DNA of 64,000 nt. It comes from Symsagittifera roscoffensis (taxonomy: Eukaryota; Xenacoelomorpha; Acoela; Convolutidae). Location: NCBI RefSeq assembly GCF_963678635.1, contig NC_087064.1, forward strand, positions 61,559,548-61,623,547, given 5' to 3'. A model generated the notes under the pieces. The model searched no databases, was not told the DNA's origin, and saw only the letters and a program-made list of their open reading frames with translations. Each line of letters begins with the position of its first letter. Position 1 is the first letter of the stretch. The position numbers and the translations under genes are program-made. Shown piece after piece: positions 10,001-21,704 of this stretch.

Positions 10001-13000
10001 GCTAGTTGTTGAGCTTGTTGTTGAAGATGTCGTTGGAGATGATGTACTGCTTGTTGTGGAGCTAGTTGTTGACGATGTAGTAGGTGAGGAAGTGCTGCTA
10101 GTTGTTGAGCTTGTTGTTGAAGATGTCGTTGGAGATGATGTACTGCTTGTTGTTGACGATGTAGTAGGTGACGACGTGCTGCTAGTTGTTGAGCTTGTTG
10201 TTGAAGATGTCGATGGAGATGATGTACTGCTTGTTGTGGAGCTAGTTGTTGACGATGTAGTAGGCGAGGACGTGCTGCTAGTTGTTGAGCTTGTTGTTGA
10301 ATATGTCGTTGGAGATGATGTACTGCTTGTTGTTGACGATGTAGTAGGTGATGACGTGCTGCTAGTTGTTGAGCTTGTTGTTGAAGATGTCGTTGGAGAT
10401 GATGTACTGCTTGTTGTGGAGCTAGTTGTTGACGATGTAGTAGGTGAAGACGTGCTGCTAGTTGTTGAGCTTGATGTTGAAGATGTCGTTGGAGATGATG
10501 TACTGCTTGTTGTTGACGATGTAGTAGGTGAGGACGTGCTGCTAGTTGTTGAGCTTGTTGTTGAAGATGTCGTTGGAGATGATGTACTGCTTGTTGTGGA
10601 GCTAGTTGTTAACGATGTAGTAGGTGAGGAAGTGCTGCTAGTTGTTGAGCTTGTTGTTGAAGATGTCGTTGAAGATGATGTACTGCTTGTTGTGGAGCTA
10701 GTTGTTGACGATGTAGTAGGTGAGGACGTGCTGCTAGTTGTTGAGCTTGTTGTTGAAGATGTCGTTGGAGATGATGTACTGCTTGTTGTTGACGATGTAG
10801 TAGGTGACGACGTGCTGCTAGTTGTTGAGCTTGTTGTTGAAGATGTCGATGGAGATGATGTACTGCTTGTTGTGGAGCTAGTTGTTGACGATGTAGTAGG
10901 TGAGGACGTGCTGCTAGTTGTTGAGCTTGTTGTTGAAGATGTCGTTGGAGATGATGTACTGCTTGTTGTTGACGATGTAGTAGGTGAGGACGTGCTGCTA
11001 GTTGTTGAGCTTGTTGTTGAAGATGTCGTTGGAGATGATGTACTGCTTGTTGTGGAGCTAGTTGTTAACGATGTAGTAGGTGAGGAAGTGCTGCTAGTTG
11101 TTGAGCTTGTTGTTGAAGATGTCGTTGAAGATGATGTACTGCTTGTTGTGGAGCTAGTTGTTGACGATGTAGTAGGTGAGGACGTGCTGCTAGTTGTTGA
11201 GCTTGTTGTTGAAGATGTCGTTGGAGATGATGTACTGCTTGTTGTTGACGATGTAGTAGGTGAGGGCGTGCTGCTAGTTGTTGAGCTTGTTGTTGAAGAT
11301 GTCGTTGAAGATGATGTACTGCTTGTTGTGGAGCTAGTTGTTGACGATGTAGTAGGTGAGGACGTGCTGCTAGTTGTTGAGCTTGTTGTTGAATATGTCG
11401 TTGGAGATGATGTACTGCTTGTTGTTGACGATGTAGTAGGTGATGACGTGCTGCTAGTTGTTGAGCTTGTTGTTGAAGATGTCGTTGGAGATGATGTACT
11501 GCTTGTTGTGGAGCTAGTTGTTGACGATGTAGTAGGTGACGACGTGCTGCTAGTTGTTGAGCTTGTTGTTGAAGATGTCGTTGGAGATGATGTACTGCTT
11601 GTTGTTGACGATGTAGTAGGTGACGACGTGCTGCTAGTTGTTGAGCTTGTTGTTGAAGATGTCGTTGGAGATGATGTACTGCTTGTTGTGGAGCTAGTAG
11701 TTGACGATGTAGATGGTGAGGACGTGCTGCTAGTTGTTGAGCCTGTTGTTGAAGATGTCGTTGGAGATGATGTACTGCTTGTTGTTGACGATGTAGTAGG
11801 TGAGGACGTGCTGCTAGTTGTTGAGCTTGTTGTTGAAGATGTCGTTGGAGATGATGTACTGCTTGCTGTCGAGCTAGTTGTTGACGATGTAGTAGGTGAG
11901 GACGTGCTGCTAGTTGTTGAGATTGTTGTTGAAGATGTCGTTGAAGATGATGTACTGCTTTTTTTGGAGCTAGTTGTTGACGATGTAGTAGGTGACGACG
12001 TGCTGCTAGTTGTTGAGCTTGTTGTTGAAGATGTCGTTGGAGATGATGTACTGCTTGTTGTGGAGCTAGTAGTTGACGATGTAGTAGGTGAGGACGTGCT
12101 GCTAGTTGTTGAGCTTGTTGTTGAAGATGTCGTTGGAGATGATGTACTGCTTGTTGTTGACGATGTAGTAGGTGAGGACGTGCTGCTAGTTGTTGAGCTT
12201 GTTGTTGAAGATGTCGTTGGAGATGATGTACTGCTTGTTGTGGAGCTAGTTGTTGACGATGTAGTAGGTGAGGACGTGCTGCTAGTTGTTGAGCTTGTTG
12301 TTGAAGATGTCGTTGGAGATGATGTACTGCTTGTTGTGGAGCTAGTTGATGACGATGTAGTAGGTGACGACGTGCTGCTAGTTGTTGAGCTTGTTGTTGA
12401 AGATGTCGTTGGAGATGATGTACTGCTTGTTGTGGAGCTAGTTGTTGACGATGTAGTAGGTGAAGACGTGCTGCTAGTAGTTGAGCTTGTTGTTGAAGAT
12501 GTCGTTGGAGATGATGTACTGCTTGTTGTGGAGCTAGTTGTTGATGATGTAGTAGGTGACGACGTGCTGCTAGTTGTTGAGCTTGTTGTTGAAGATGTCG
12601 TTGAAGATGATGCACTGCTTGTTGTGGAGCTAGTTATTGACGATGTTGTAGGTGAGGACGTGCTGCTAGTTGTTGAGCTTGTTGTTGAAGATGTCGTTGG
12701 AGATGATGTACTGCTTGTTGTTGACGATGTAGTAGGTGACGACGTGCTGCTAGTTGTTGAGCTTGTTGTTGAAGATGTCGATGGAGATGATGTACTGCTT
12801 GTTGTGGAGCTAGTAGTTGACGATGTAGTAGGTGAGGACGTGCTGCTAGTTTTTGAGCTTGTTGTTGAAGATGTCGTTGGAGATGATGTACTGCTTGTTG
12901 TGGAGCTAGTTGTTGATGATGTAGTAGGTGAAGACGTGCTGCTAGTTGTTGAGCTTGATGTTGAAGATGTCGTTGGAGATGATGTACTGCTTGTTGTTGA

Positions 13001-13967
13001 CGATGTAGTAGGTGACAACGTGCTGCTAGTTGTTGAGCTTGTTGTTGAAGTTGTCGATGGAGATGATGTACTGCTTGTTGTGGAGCTAGTAGTTGACGAT
13101 GTAGTAGGTGAGGACGTGCTGCTAGTTGTTGAGCTTGTTGTTGAAGATGTCGTTGAAGATGAAGTACTGCTTGTTGTGGAGCTAGTTGTTGACGATGTAG
13201 TAGGTGAGGACGTGCTGCTAGTTGTTGAGCTTGTTGTTGAAGATGTCGTTGGAGATGATGTACTGCTTGTTGTAGAGCTAGTAGTTGACGATGTAGTAGG
13301 TGAGGACGTGCTGCTAGTTGTTGAGCTTGTTGTTGAAGATGTCGTTGGAGATGATGTACTGCTTGTTGTTGACGATGTAGTAGGTGAGGACGTGCTGCTA
13401 GTTGTTGAGCTTGTTGTTGAAGATGTCGATGGAGATGATGTACTGCTTGTTGTGGAGCTAGTTGTTGACGATGTAGTAGGTGACGACGTGCTGCTAGTTG
13501 TTGAGCTTGTTGTTGAAGATGTCGTTGGAGATGATGTACTGCTTGTTGTGGAGCTAGTTGTTGACGATGTAGTAGGTGACGACGTGCTGCTAGTTGTTGA
13601 GCTTGTTGTTGAAGATGTCGTTGGAGATGATGTACTGCTTGTTGTGGAGCTAGTTGTTGACGATGTAGTAGGTGACGACGTGCTGCTAGTTGTTGAGCTT
13701 GTTGTTGAAGATGTCGTTGGAGATGATGTACTGCTTGTTGTGGAGCTAGTTGTTGACGATGTAATAGGTGACGACGTGCTGCTAGTTGTTGAGCTTGTCG
13801 TTGAAGATGTCGTTGGAGATGATGTACTGCTTGTTGTGGAGCTAGTTGTTGACGATGTAGTAGGTGACGACGTGCTGCTAGTTGTTGAGCTTGTTGTTGA
13901 AGATGTCGTTTGAGATGATGTACTGCTTGTTGTGGAGCTAGTTGTTGGCGAATTTGGAAGGGATGAC
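7035..13967 (-). CDS. Giant mucin-repeat exon, 6,933 bp (2,311 codons)
   Basis: This exon lies between two copies of the conserved intron (6962-7034 and 13968-14041) and is open throughout. It begins S-S-L-P-N-S-P-T-T-S-S, continues with Ser/Thr/Pro repeats, and ends with a non-repeat tail NSPNIRIHSTATKTMTSSES before the GTTAGT donor. The product is a secreted-type, densely O-glycosylatable region; Cys is nearly absent apart from a few Ser-to-Cys changes. The length is exactly divisible by three, so skipping or duplicating the exon would keep the frame. Substitutions fall largely at Ser/Thr third positions. The opposite strand is also open for 2,282 codons, so strand assignment rests on the intron and phase evidence and on the third-base pattern. 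Confidence 0.68.
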
Positions 13968-14041
13968 CTTATAAACAAAAGTTTTCATTTTTTTTCCCTG
14001 AAAGGGTTCTTTTTTGAGTTTTATGAAAGACAAAAACTAAC

Positions 14042-15277
14042 GACTCTGATGATGTCATTGTTTTTGTAGCAGTGGAATGTATTCGAATATTTGGCGAGTT
14101 TGTGGAGCTAGTTGTTGACGATGTAGTAGGTGACGACGTGCTGCTAGTTGTTGAGCTTGTTGGTGAAGAAGTCGTTGGAGATGATGTACTGCTTGTTGTG
14201 GAGCTAGTTGTTGACGATGTAGTAGGTGAGGACGTGCTGCTAGTTGTGGAGCTTGTTGTTGAAGATGTCGTTGAAGATGATGTACTGCTTGTTGTGGAGC
14301 TAGTTGTTGACGATGTAGTAGGTGACGACGTGCTGCTAGTTGTTGAGCTTGTTGTTGAAGATGTCGTTGGAGATGATGTACTGCTTGTTGTGGAGCTAGT
14401 AGTTGACGATGTAGTAGGTGAGGACGTGCTGCTAGTTCTTGAGCTTGTTGTTGAAGATGTCGTTGAAGATGAAGTACTGCTTGTTGTGGAGCTAGTTGTT
14501 GACGATGTAGTAGATGAGGACGTGCTGCTAGTTGTTGAGCTTGTTGTTGAAGATGTCTTTGGAGATGATGTACTGCTTGTTGTAGAGCTAGTAGTTGACG
14601 ATGTAGTAGGTGAGGACGTGCTGCTAGTTGTTGAGCTTGTTGTTGAAGATGTCGTTGAAGATGATGTACTGCTTGTTGTTGACGATGTAGTAGGTGAGGA
14701 CGTGCTGCTAGTTGTTGAGCTTGTTGTTGAAGATGTCGATGGAGATGATGTACTGCTTGTTGTGGAGCTAGTTGTTGACGATGTAGTAGGTGACGACGTG
14801 CTGCTAGTTGTTGAGCTTGTTGTTGAAGATGTCGTTGGAGATGATGTACTGCTTGTTGTGGAGCTAGTTGTTGACGATGTAGTAGGTGACGACGTGCTGC
14901 TAGTTGTTGAGCTTGTTGTTGAAGATGTCGTTGGAGATGATGTACTGCTTGTTGTGGAGCTAGTTGTTGACGATGTAGTAGGTGACGACGTGCTGCTAGT
15001 TGTTGAGCTTGTTGTTGAAGATGTCGTTGGAGATGATGTACTGCTTGTTGTGGAGCTAGTTGTTGACGATGTAGTAGGTGACGACGTGCTGCTAGTTGTT
15101 GAGCTTGTCGTTGAAGATGTCGTTGGAGATGATGTACTGCTTGTCGTGGAGCTAGTTGTTGACGATGTAGTAGGTGACGACGTGCTGCTAGTTGTTGAGC
15201 TTGTTGTTGAAGATGTCGTTTGAGATGATGTACTGCTTGTTGTGGAGCTAGTTGTTGGCGAATTTGGAAGGGATGAC
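14042..15277 (-). CDS. Mucin-repeat exon, 1,236 bp
   Basis: It has the same start (SLPNSPTTSS) and end (IRIHSTATKTMTSSES) as the other array exons and is flanked by 74-bp introns. It contains 412 codons, all open. Several units carry Ser where most carry Pro, from a GGA/GAA change on the + strand. Confidence 0.68.
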
Positions 15278-15351
15278 CTTATAAACAAAAATTTTCATTT
15301 TTTTTCCCTGAAAGGGTTCTTTTTTGAGTTTTATGAAAGACAAAAACTAAC

Positions 15352-16671
15352 GACTCTGATGATGTCATTGTTTTTGTAGCAGTGGAATGTATTCGAATAT
15401 TTGGCGAGTTTGTGGAGCTAGTTGTTGACGATGTAGTAGGTGACGACGTGCTGCTAGTTGTTGAGCTTGTTGGTGAAGAAGTCGTTGGAGATGATGTACT
15501 GCTTGTTGTGGAGCTAGTTGTTGACGATGTAGTAGGTGAGGACGTGCTGCTAGTTGTGGAGCTTGTTGTTGAAGATGTCGTTGGAGATGATGTACTGCTT
15601 GTTGTGGAGCTAGTAGTTGACGATGTAGTAGGTGAGGACGTGCTGCTAGTTGTTGAGCTTGTTGTTGAAGATGTCGTTGGAGATGATGTACTGCTTGTTG
15701 TTGACGATGTAGTAGGTGACGACGTGCTGCTGATTGTTGAGCTTGTTGTTGAAGATGTCGATGGAGATGATGTACTGCTTGTTGTGGAGCTAGTAGTTGA
15801 CGATGTAGTAGGTGAGGACGTGCTGCTAGTTGTTGAGCTTGTTGTTGAAGATGTCGTTGAAGATGAAGTACTGCTTGTTGTGGAGCTAGTTGTTGACGAT
15901 GTAGTAGGTGAGGACGTGCTGCTAGTTGTTGAGCTTGTTGTTGAAGATGTCGTTGGAGATGATGTACTGCTTGTTGTAGAGCTAGTAGTTGACGATGTAG
16001 TAGGTGAGGACGTGCTGCTAGTTGTTGAGCTTGTTGTTGAAGATGTCGTTGGAGATGATGTACTGCTTGTTGTTGACGATGTAGTAGGTGAGGACGTGCT
16101 GCTAGTTGTTGAGCTTGTTGTTGAAGATGTCGATGGAGATGATGTACTGCTTGTTGTGGAGCTAGTTGTTGACGATGTAGTAGGTGACGACGTGCTGCTA
16201 GTTGTTGAGCTTGTTGTTGAAGATGTCGTTGGAGATGATGTACTGCTTGTTGTGGAGCTAGTTGTTGACGATGTAGTAGGTGACGACGTGCTGCTAGTTG
16301 TTGAGCTTGTTGTTGAAGATGTCGTTGGAGATGATGTACTGCTTGTTGTGGAGCTAGTTGTTGACGATGTAGTAGGTGACGACGTGCTGCTAGTTGTTGA
16401 GCTTGTTGTTGAAGATGTCGTTGGAGATGATGTACTGCTTGTTGTGGAGCTAGTTGTTGACGATGTAGTAGGTGACGACGTGCTGCTAGTTGTTGAGCTT
16501 GTCGTTGAAGATGTCGTTGGAGATGATGTACTGCTTGTTGTGGAGCTAGTTGTTGACGATGTAGTAGGTGACGACGTGCTGCTAGTTGTTGAGCTTGTTG
16601 TTGAAGATGTCGTTTGAGATGATGTACTGCTTGTTGTGGAGCTAGTTGTTGGCGAATTTGGAAGGGATGAC
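15352..16671 (-). CDS. Mucin-repeat exon, 1,320 bp
   Basis: This exon has 440 codons, is open, and lies between introns 15278-15351 and 16672-16745. Its right half (+ coordinates) is near-identical to the right half of the 14042-15277 exon, so the two are recent duplicates differing in internal repeat number. Confidence 0.68.
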
Positions 16672-16745
16672 CTTATAAACAAAAATTTTCATTTTTTTTC
16701 CCTGAAAGGGTTCTTTTTTGAGTTTTATGAAAGACAAAAACTAAC

Positions 16746-17957
16746 GACTCTGATGATGTCATTGTTTTTGTAGCAGTGGAATGTATTCGAATATTTGGCG
16801 AGTTTGTGGAGCTAGTTGTTGACGATGTATAAGGTGACGACGTGCTGCTAGTTGTTGAGCTTGTTGGTGAAGATGTCGTTGGAGATGATGTACTGCTTGT
16901 TGTGGAGCTAGTTGTTGACGATGTAGTAGGTGAGGACGTGCTGCTAGTTGTGGAGCTTGTTGTGGAAGATGTCGTTGGAGATGATGTACTGCTTGTTGTG
17001 GAGCTAGTAGTTGACGATGTAGTAGGTGAGGACGTGCTGCTTGTTGTTGAGCTTGTTGTTGAAGATGTCGTTGGCGATGATGTACTGCTTGTTGTTGACG
17101 ATGTAGTAGGTGACGACGTGCTGCTAGTTGTTGAGCGTGTTGTTGAAGATGTCGTTGGAGATGATGTACTGCTTGTTGTGGAGCTAGTTGTTGACGATGT
17201 AGTAGGTGACGACGTGCTGCTAGTTGTTGAGCTTGTTGTTGAAGATGTCGTTGGAGATGATGTACTGCTTGTTGTGGAGCTAGTAGTTGACGATGTAGTA
17301 GGTGAGGACGTGCTGCTAGTTGTTGAGCTTGTTGTTGAAGATGTCGTTGGAGATGATGTACTGCTTGTTGTTGACGATGTAGTAGGTGAGGACGTGCTGC
17401 TAGTTGTTGAGCTTGTTGTTGAAGATGTCGTTGGAGATGATGTAATGCTTGTTGTGGAGCTAGTTGTTGACGATGTAGTAGGTGAGGACGTGCTGCTAGT
17501 TGTTGAGCTTGTTGTTGAAGATGTCGTTGGAGATGATGTACTGCTTCTTGTGGAGCTAGTTGTTGGCGATGTAGTAGGTGAAGACGTGCTGCTAGTTGTT
17601 GAGCTTGTTGTTGAAGATGTCGTTGGAGATGATGTACTGCTTGTTGTTGACGATGTAGTAGGTGACGACGTGCTGCTAGTTGTTGAGCTTGTTGTTGAAG
17701 ATGTCGTTGGAGATGATGTACTGCTTGTTGTGGAGCTAGTTGTTGACGATGTAGTAGGTGACGACGTGCTGCTAGTTGTTGAGCTTGTTGTTGAAGATGT
17801 CGTTGGAGATGATGTACTGCTTGTTGTGGAGCTAGTTGTTGACGATGTAGTAGGTGACGACGTGCTGCTAGTTGTTGAGCTTGTTGTTGAAGATGTCGTT
17901 GGAGATGATGTACTGCTTGTTGTGGAGCTAGTTGTTGGCGATTTTAAAAGGGATGAC
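16746..17957 (-). CDS. Mucin-repeat exon, 1,212 bp
   Basis: This exon has 404 open codons and the variant start S-S-L-L-K-S-P, shared only with the 19403-20614 exon, which has the same length. The pair and their following introns are copies offset by about 2,657 bp. Confidence 0.68.
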
Positions 17958-18030
17958 CTTATAAACAAAATTTTTCATTTTTCTTCCCTGAAAGGGTTTT
18001 TTTTGAATTTTATGGAAGACAAATACTAAC

Positions 18031-18414
18031 GACTCTGATGATGTCATTGTTTTTGTAGCAGTGGAATGTATTCGAATATTTGGCGAGTTTGTGGAGCTAG
18101 TTGTTGACGATGTAGTAGGTGACGACGTGCTGCTAGTTGTTGAGCTTGTTGTTGAAGATGTCGTTGGAGATGATGTACTGCTTGTTGTGGAGCTAGTTGT
18201 TGACGATGTAGTAGGTGACGACGTGCTGCTAGTTGTTGAGCTTGTCGTTGAAGATGTCGTTGGAGATGATGTACTGCTTGTTGTGGAGCTAGTTGTTGAC
18301 GATGTAGTAGGTGACGACGTGCTGCTAGTTGTTGAGCTTGTTGTTGAAGATGTCGTTTGAGATGATGTACTGCTTGTTGTGGAGCTAGTTGTTGGCGAAT
18401 TTGGAAGGGATGAC
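18031..18414 (-). CDS. Short mucin-repeat exon, 384 bp
   Basis: This is the smallest complete array exon (128 codons). It is open and has the standard start and tail between introns 17958-18030 and 18415-18488. Confidence 0.65.
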
Positions 18415-18488
18415 CTTATAAACAAAAATTTTCATTTTTTTTCCCTGAAAGGGTTCTTTTTTGAGTTTTATGAAAGACAAAAACTAAC

Positions 18489-19328
18489 GACTCTGATGAT
18501 GTCATTGTTTTTGTAGCAGTGGAATGTATTCGAATATTTGGCGAGTTTGTGGAGCTAGTTGTTGACGATGTAGTAGGTGACGACGTGCTGCTAGTTGTTG
18601 AGCTTGTTGGTGAAGATGTCGTTGGAGATGATGTACTGCTTGTTGTGGAGCTAGTTGTTGACGATGTAGTAGGTGAGGACGTGCTGCTAGTTGTGGAGCT
18701 TGTTGTGGAAGATGTCGTTGGAGATGATGTACTGCTTGTTGTGGAGCTAGTAGTTGACGATGTAGTAGGTGAGGACGTGCTGCTTGTTGTTGAGCTTGTT
18801 GTTGAAGATGTCGTTGGAGATGATGTACTGCTTGTTGTTGACGATGTAGTAGGTGACGACGTGCTGCTAGTTGTTGAGCGTGTTGTTGAAGATGTCGTTG
18901 GAGATGATGTACTGCTTGTTGTGGAGCTAGTTGTTGACGATGTAGTAGGTGACGACGTGCTGCTAGTTGTTGAGCTTGTTGTTGAAGATGTCGTTGGAGA
19001 TGATGTACTGCTTGTTGTCGAGCTAGTAGTTGACGATGTAGTAGGTGAGGACGTGCTGCTAGTTGTTGAGCTTGTTGTTGAAGATGTCGTTGGAGATGAT
19101 GTACTGCTTGTTGTTGACGATGTAGTAGGTGAGGACGTGCTGCTAGTTGTTGAGCTTGTTGTTGAAGATGTCGTTGGAGATGATGTAATGCTTGTTGTGG
19201 AGCTAGTTGTTGACGATGTAGTAGGTGACGACGTGCTGCTAGTTGTTGAGCTTGTTGTTGAAGATGTCGTTTGAGATGATGTACTGCTTGTTGTGGAGCT
19301 AGTTGTTGGCGAATTTGGAAGGGATGAC
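18489..19328 (-). CDS. Mucin-repeat exon, 840 bp
   Basis: This exon has 280 open codons. It matches the low-coordinate part of the 16746-17957 and 19403-20614 exons, including an uncommon GTAATG variant near 19187, but has a shorter repeat tract. Confidence 0.67.
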
Positions 19329-19402
19329 CTTATAAACAAAAATTTTCATTTTTTTTCCCTGAAAGGGTTCTTTTTTGAGTTTTATGAAAGACAAAAACTA
19401 AC

Positions 19403-20614
19403 GACTCTGATGATGTCATTGTTTTTGTAGCAGTGGAATGTATTCGAATATTTGGCGAGTTTGTGGAGCTAGTTGTTGACGATGTAGTAGGTGACGACGT
19501 GCTGCTAGTTGTTGAGCTTGTTGGTGAAGATGTCGTTGGAGATGATGTACTGCTTGTTGTGGAGCTAGTTGTTGACGATGTAGTAGGTGAGGACGTGCTG
19601 CTAGTTGTGGAGCTTGTTGTGGAAGATGTCGTTGGAGATGATGTACTGCTTGTTGTGGAGCTAGTAGTTGACGATGTAGTAGGTGAGGACGTGCTGCTTG
19701 TTGTTGAGCTTGTTGTTGAAGATGTCGTTGGAGATGATGTACTGCTTGTTGTTGACGATGTAGTAGGTGACGACGTGCTGCTAGTTGTTGAGCGTGTTGT
19801 TGAAGATGTCGTTGGAGATGATGTACTGCTTGTTGTGGAGCTAGTTGTTGACGATGTAGTAGGTGACGACGTGCTGCTAGTTGTTGAGCTTGTTGTTGAA
19901 GATGTCGTTGGAGATGATGTACTGCTTGTTGTCGAGCTAGTAGTTGACGATGTAGTAGGTGAGGACGTGCTGCTAGTTGTTGAGCTTGTTGTTGAAGATG
20001 TCGTTGGAGATGATGTACTGCTTGTTGTTGACGATGTAGTAGGTGAGGACGTGCTGCTAGTTGTTGAGCTTGTTGTTGAAGATGTCGTTGGAGATGATGT
20101 AATGCTTGTTGTGGAGCTAGTTGTTGACGATGTAGTAGGTGAGGACGTGCTGCTAGTTGTTGAGCTTGTTGTTGAAGATGTCGTTGGAGATGATGTACTG
20201 CTTCTTGTGGAGCTAGTTGTTGGCGATGTAGTAGGTGAAGACGTGCTGCTAGTTGTTGAGCTTGTTGTTGAAGATGTCGTTGGAGATGATGTACTGCTTG
20301 TTGTTGACGATGTAGTAGGTGACGACGTGCTGCTAGTTGTTGAGCTTGTTGTTGAAGATGTCGTTGGAGATGATGTACTGCTTGTTGTGGAGCTAGTTGT
20401 TGACGATGTAGTAGGTGACGACGTGCTGCTAGTTGTTGAGCTTGTTGTTGAAGATGTCGTTGGAGATGATGTACTGCTTGTTGTGGAGCTAGTTGTTGAC
20501 GATGTAGTAGGTGACGACGTGCTGCTAGTTGTTGAGCTTGTTGTTGAAGATGTCGTTGGAGATGATGTACTGCTTGTTGTGGAGCTAGTTGTTGGCGATT
20601 TTAAAAGGGATGAC
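19403..20614 (-). CDS. Mucin-repeat exon, 1,212 bp
   Basis: This exon has 404 open codons and is a near-identical duplicate of the 16746-17957 exon. It is bounded by introns 19329-19402 and 20615-20688. Confidence 0.68.
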
Positions 20615-20688
20615 CTTATAAACAAAATTTTTCATTTTTCTTCCCTGAAAGGTTTTTTTTTTGAATTTTATGGAAGACAAATACTAAC

Positions 20689-21636
20689 GACTCTGATGAT
20701 GTCATTGTTTTTGTAGCAGTGGAATGTATTCGAATATTTGGCGAGTTTGTGGAGCTAGTTGTTGACGATGTAGTAGGTGACGACGTGCTGCTAGTTGTTG
20801 AGCTTGTTGTTGGAGATGTCGTTGGAGATGATGTACTGCTTGTTGTGGAGCTAGTTGTTGACGATGTAGTAGGTGACGACATGCTGCTAGTTGTTGAGCT
20901 TGTTGTTGAAGATGTCGTTGGAGATGATTTACTGCTTGTTGTGGAGCTAGTTGTTGACGATGTAGTAGGTGAAGACGTGCTGTTAGTTGTTGAGCTTGTT
21001 GTTGAAGATGTCGTTGGAGATGATGTACTGCTTGCTGTGGAGCTAGTTGTTAATGATGTAGTAGGTGACGACGTGCTGCTAGTTGTTGAGCTTTTTGTTG
21101 AAGATGTCGTTGGAGATGATGTACTGCTTGTTGTGGAGGCAGTAATTGACGATGTAGTAGGTGAGGACGTGCTGCTAGATGTTGAGCTTGTTGTTGAAGA
21201 TGTCGTTGGAGATGATGTGCTGCTTGTTGTTGACGATGTAATAGGTGACGACGTGCTGCTAGTTGTTGAGCTTGTTGTTGAAGATGTCGATGGAGATGAT
21301 GTACTGCTTGTTGTGGAGCTAGTAGTTGACGATGTAGTAGGTGAGGACGTGCTGCTAGTTGTTGAGCTTGTTGTTGAAGATATCGTTGAAGATGATGTAC
21401 TGCTTGTTGTGGAGCTAATTGTTGACGATGTAGTAGGTGAGGACGTGCTGCTAGTTGTTGAGCTTGTTGTTGAAGATGTCGTTGGAGATGATGTACTGCT
21501 TGTTGTGGAGCTAGTTGTTGACGATGTAGTAGGTGACGACGTGCTGCTAGTTGTTGAGCTTGTTGTTGAAGATGTCGTTGGAGATGATGTACTGCTTGTT
21601 TTGGAGCTAGTTGTAGGCGATTTGGGAAGGGATGAC
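20689..21636 (-). CDS. Mucin-repeat exon, 948 bp, more diverged
   Basis: This exon has 316 codons and is open in the Ser/Thr frame. It carries more replacements than its neighbours (Lys, Asn and Ile substitutions, for instance near 21092 and 21136), which suggests an older or less homogenised copy. Confidence 0.65.
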
Positions 21637-21704
21637 CTTATAAAAAAATTTCATTTTTCCCTGAAAGGGTTGTTTTTTGAATTTTATGGAAGACAAAAAC
21701 TAAC

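Larger units (their letters stand above)
6962..21704 (-). repeat. Family of nine homologous 68-74-bp introns within the mucin array
   Basis: Introns lie at 6962-7034, 13968-14041, 15278-15351, 16672-16745, 17958-18030, 18415-18488, 19329-19402, 20615-20688 and 21637-21704. Each starts GTTAGT (exon ...GAGTC) and ends TTTATAAG before a G. Removing them joins TC+G as Ser and keeps the Ser/Thr frame; reading through them meets a stop. The alternative acceptor CCCTTTCAG inside each block would run into a stop. Introns and exon ends were evidently copied together with the exons. Confidence 0.65.

Noticed and set aside
11065-12615. 516-codon minus-strand ORF rich in Gln/His/Leu/Ala
   Set aside because: Another frame of the same repeat; it ends at repeat variants and has no link to the phase-matched exons.
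7065-13913. 2,282-codon + strand ORF of Val/Glu/Asp/Leu repeats (and similar ones to 23 kb)
   Set aside because: It mirrors the Ser/Thr frame with coincident third positions, has no plausible + strand splice structure, and tolerates Glu/Asp changes that are silent on the minus strand.
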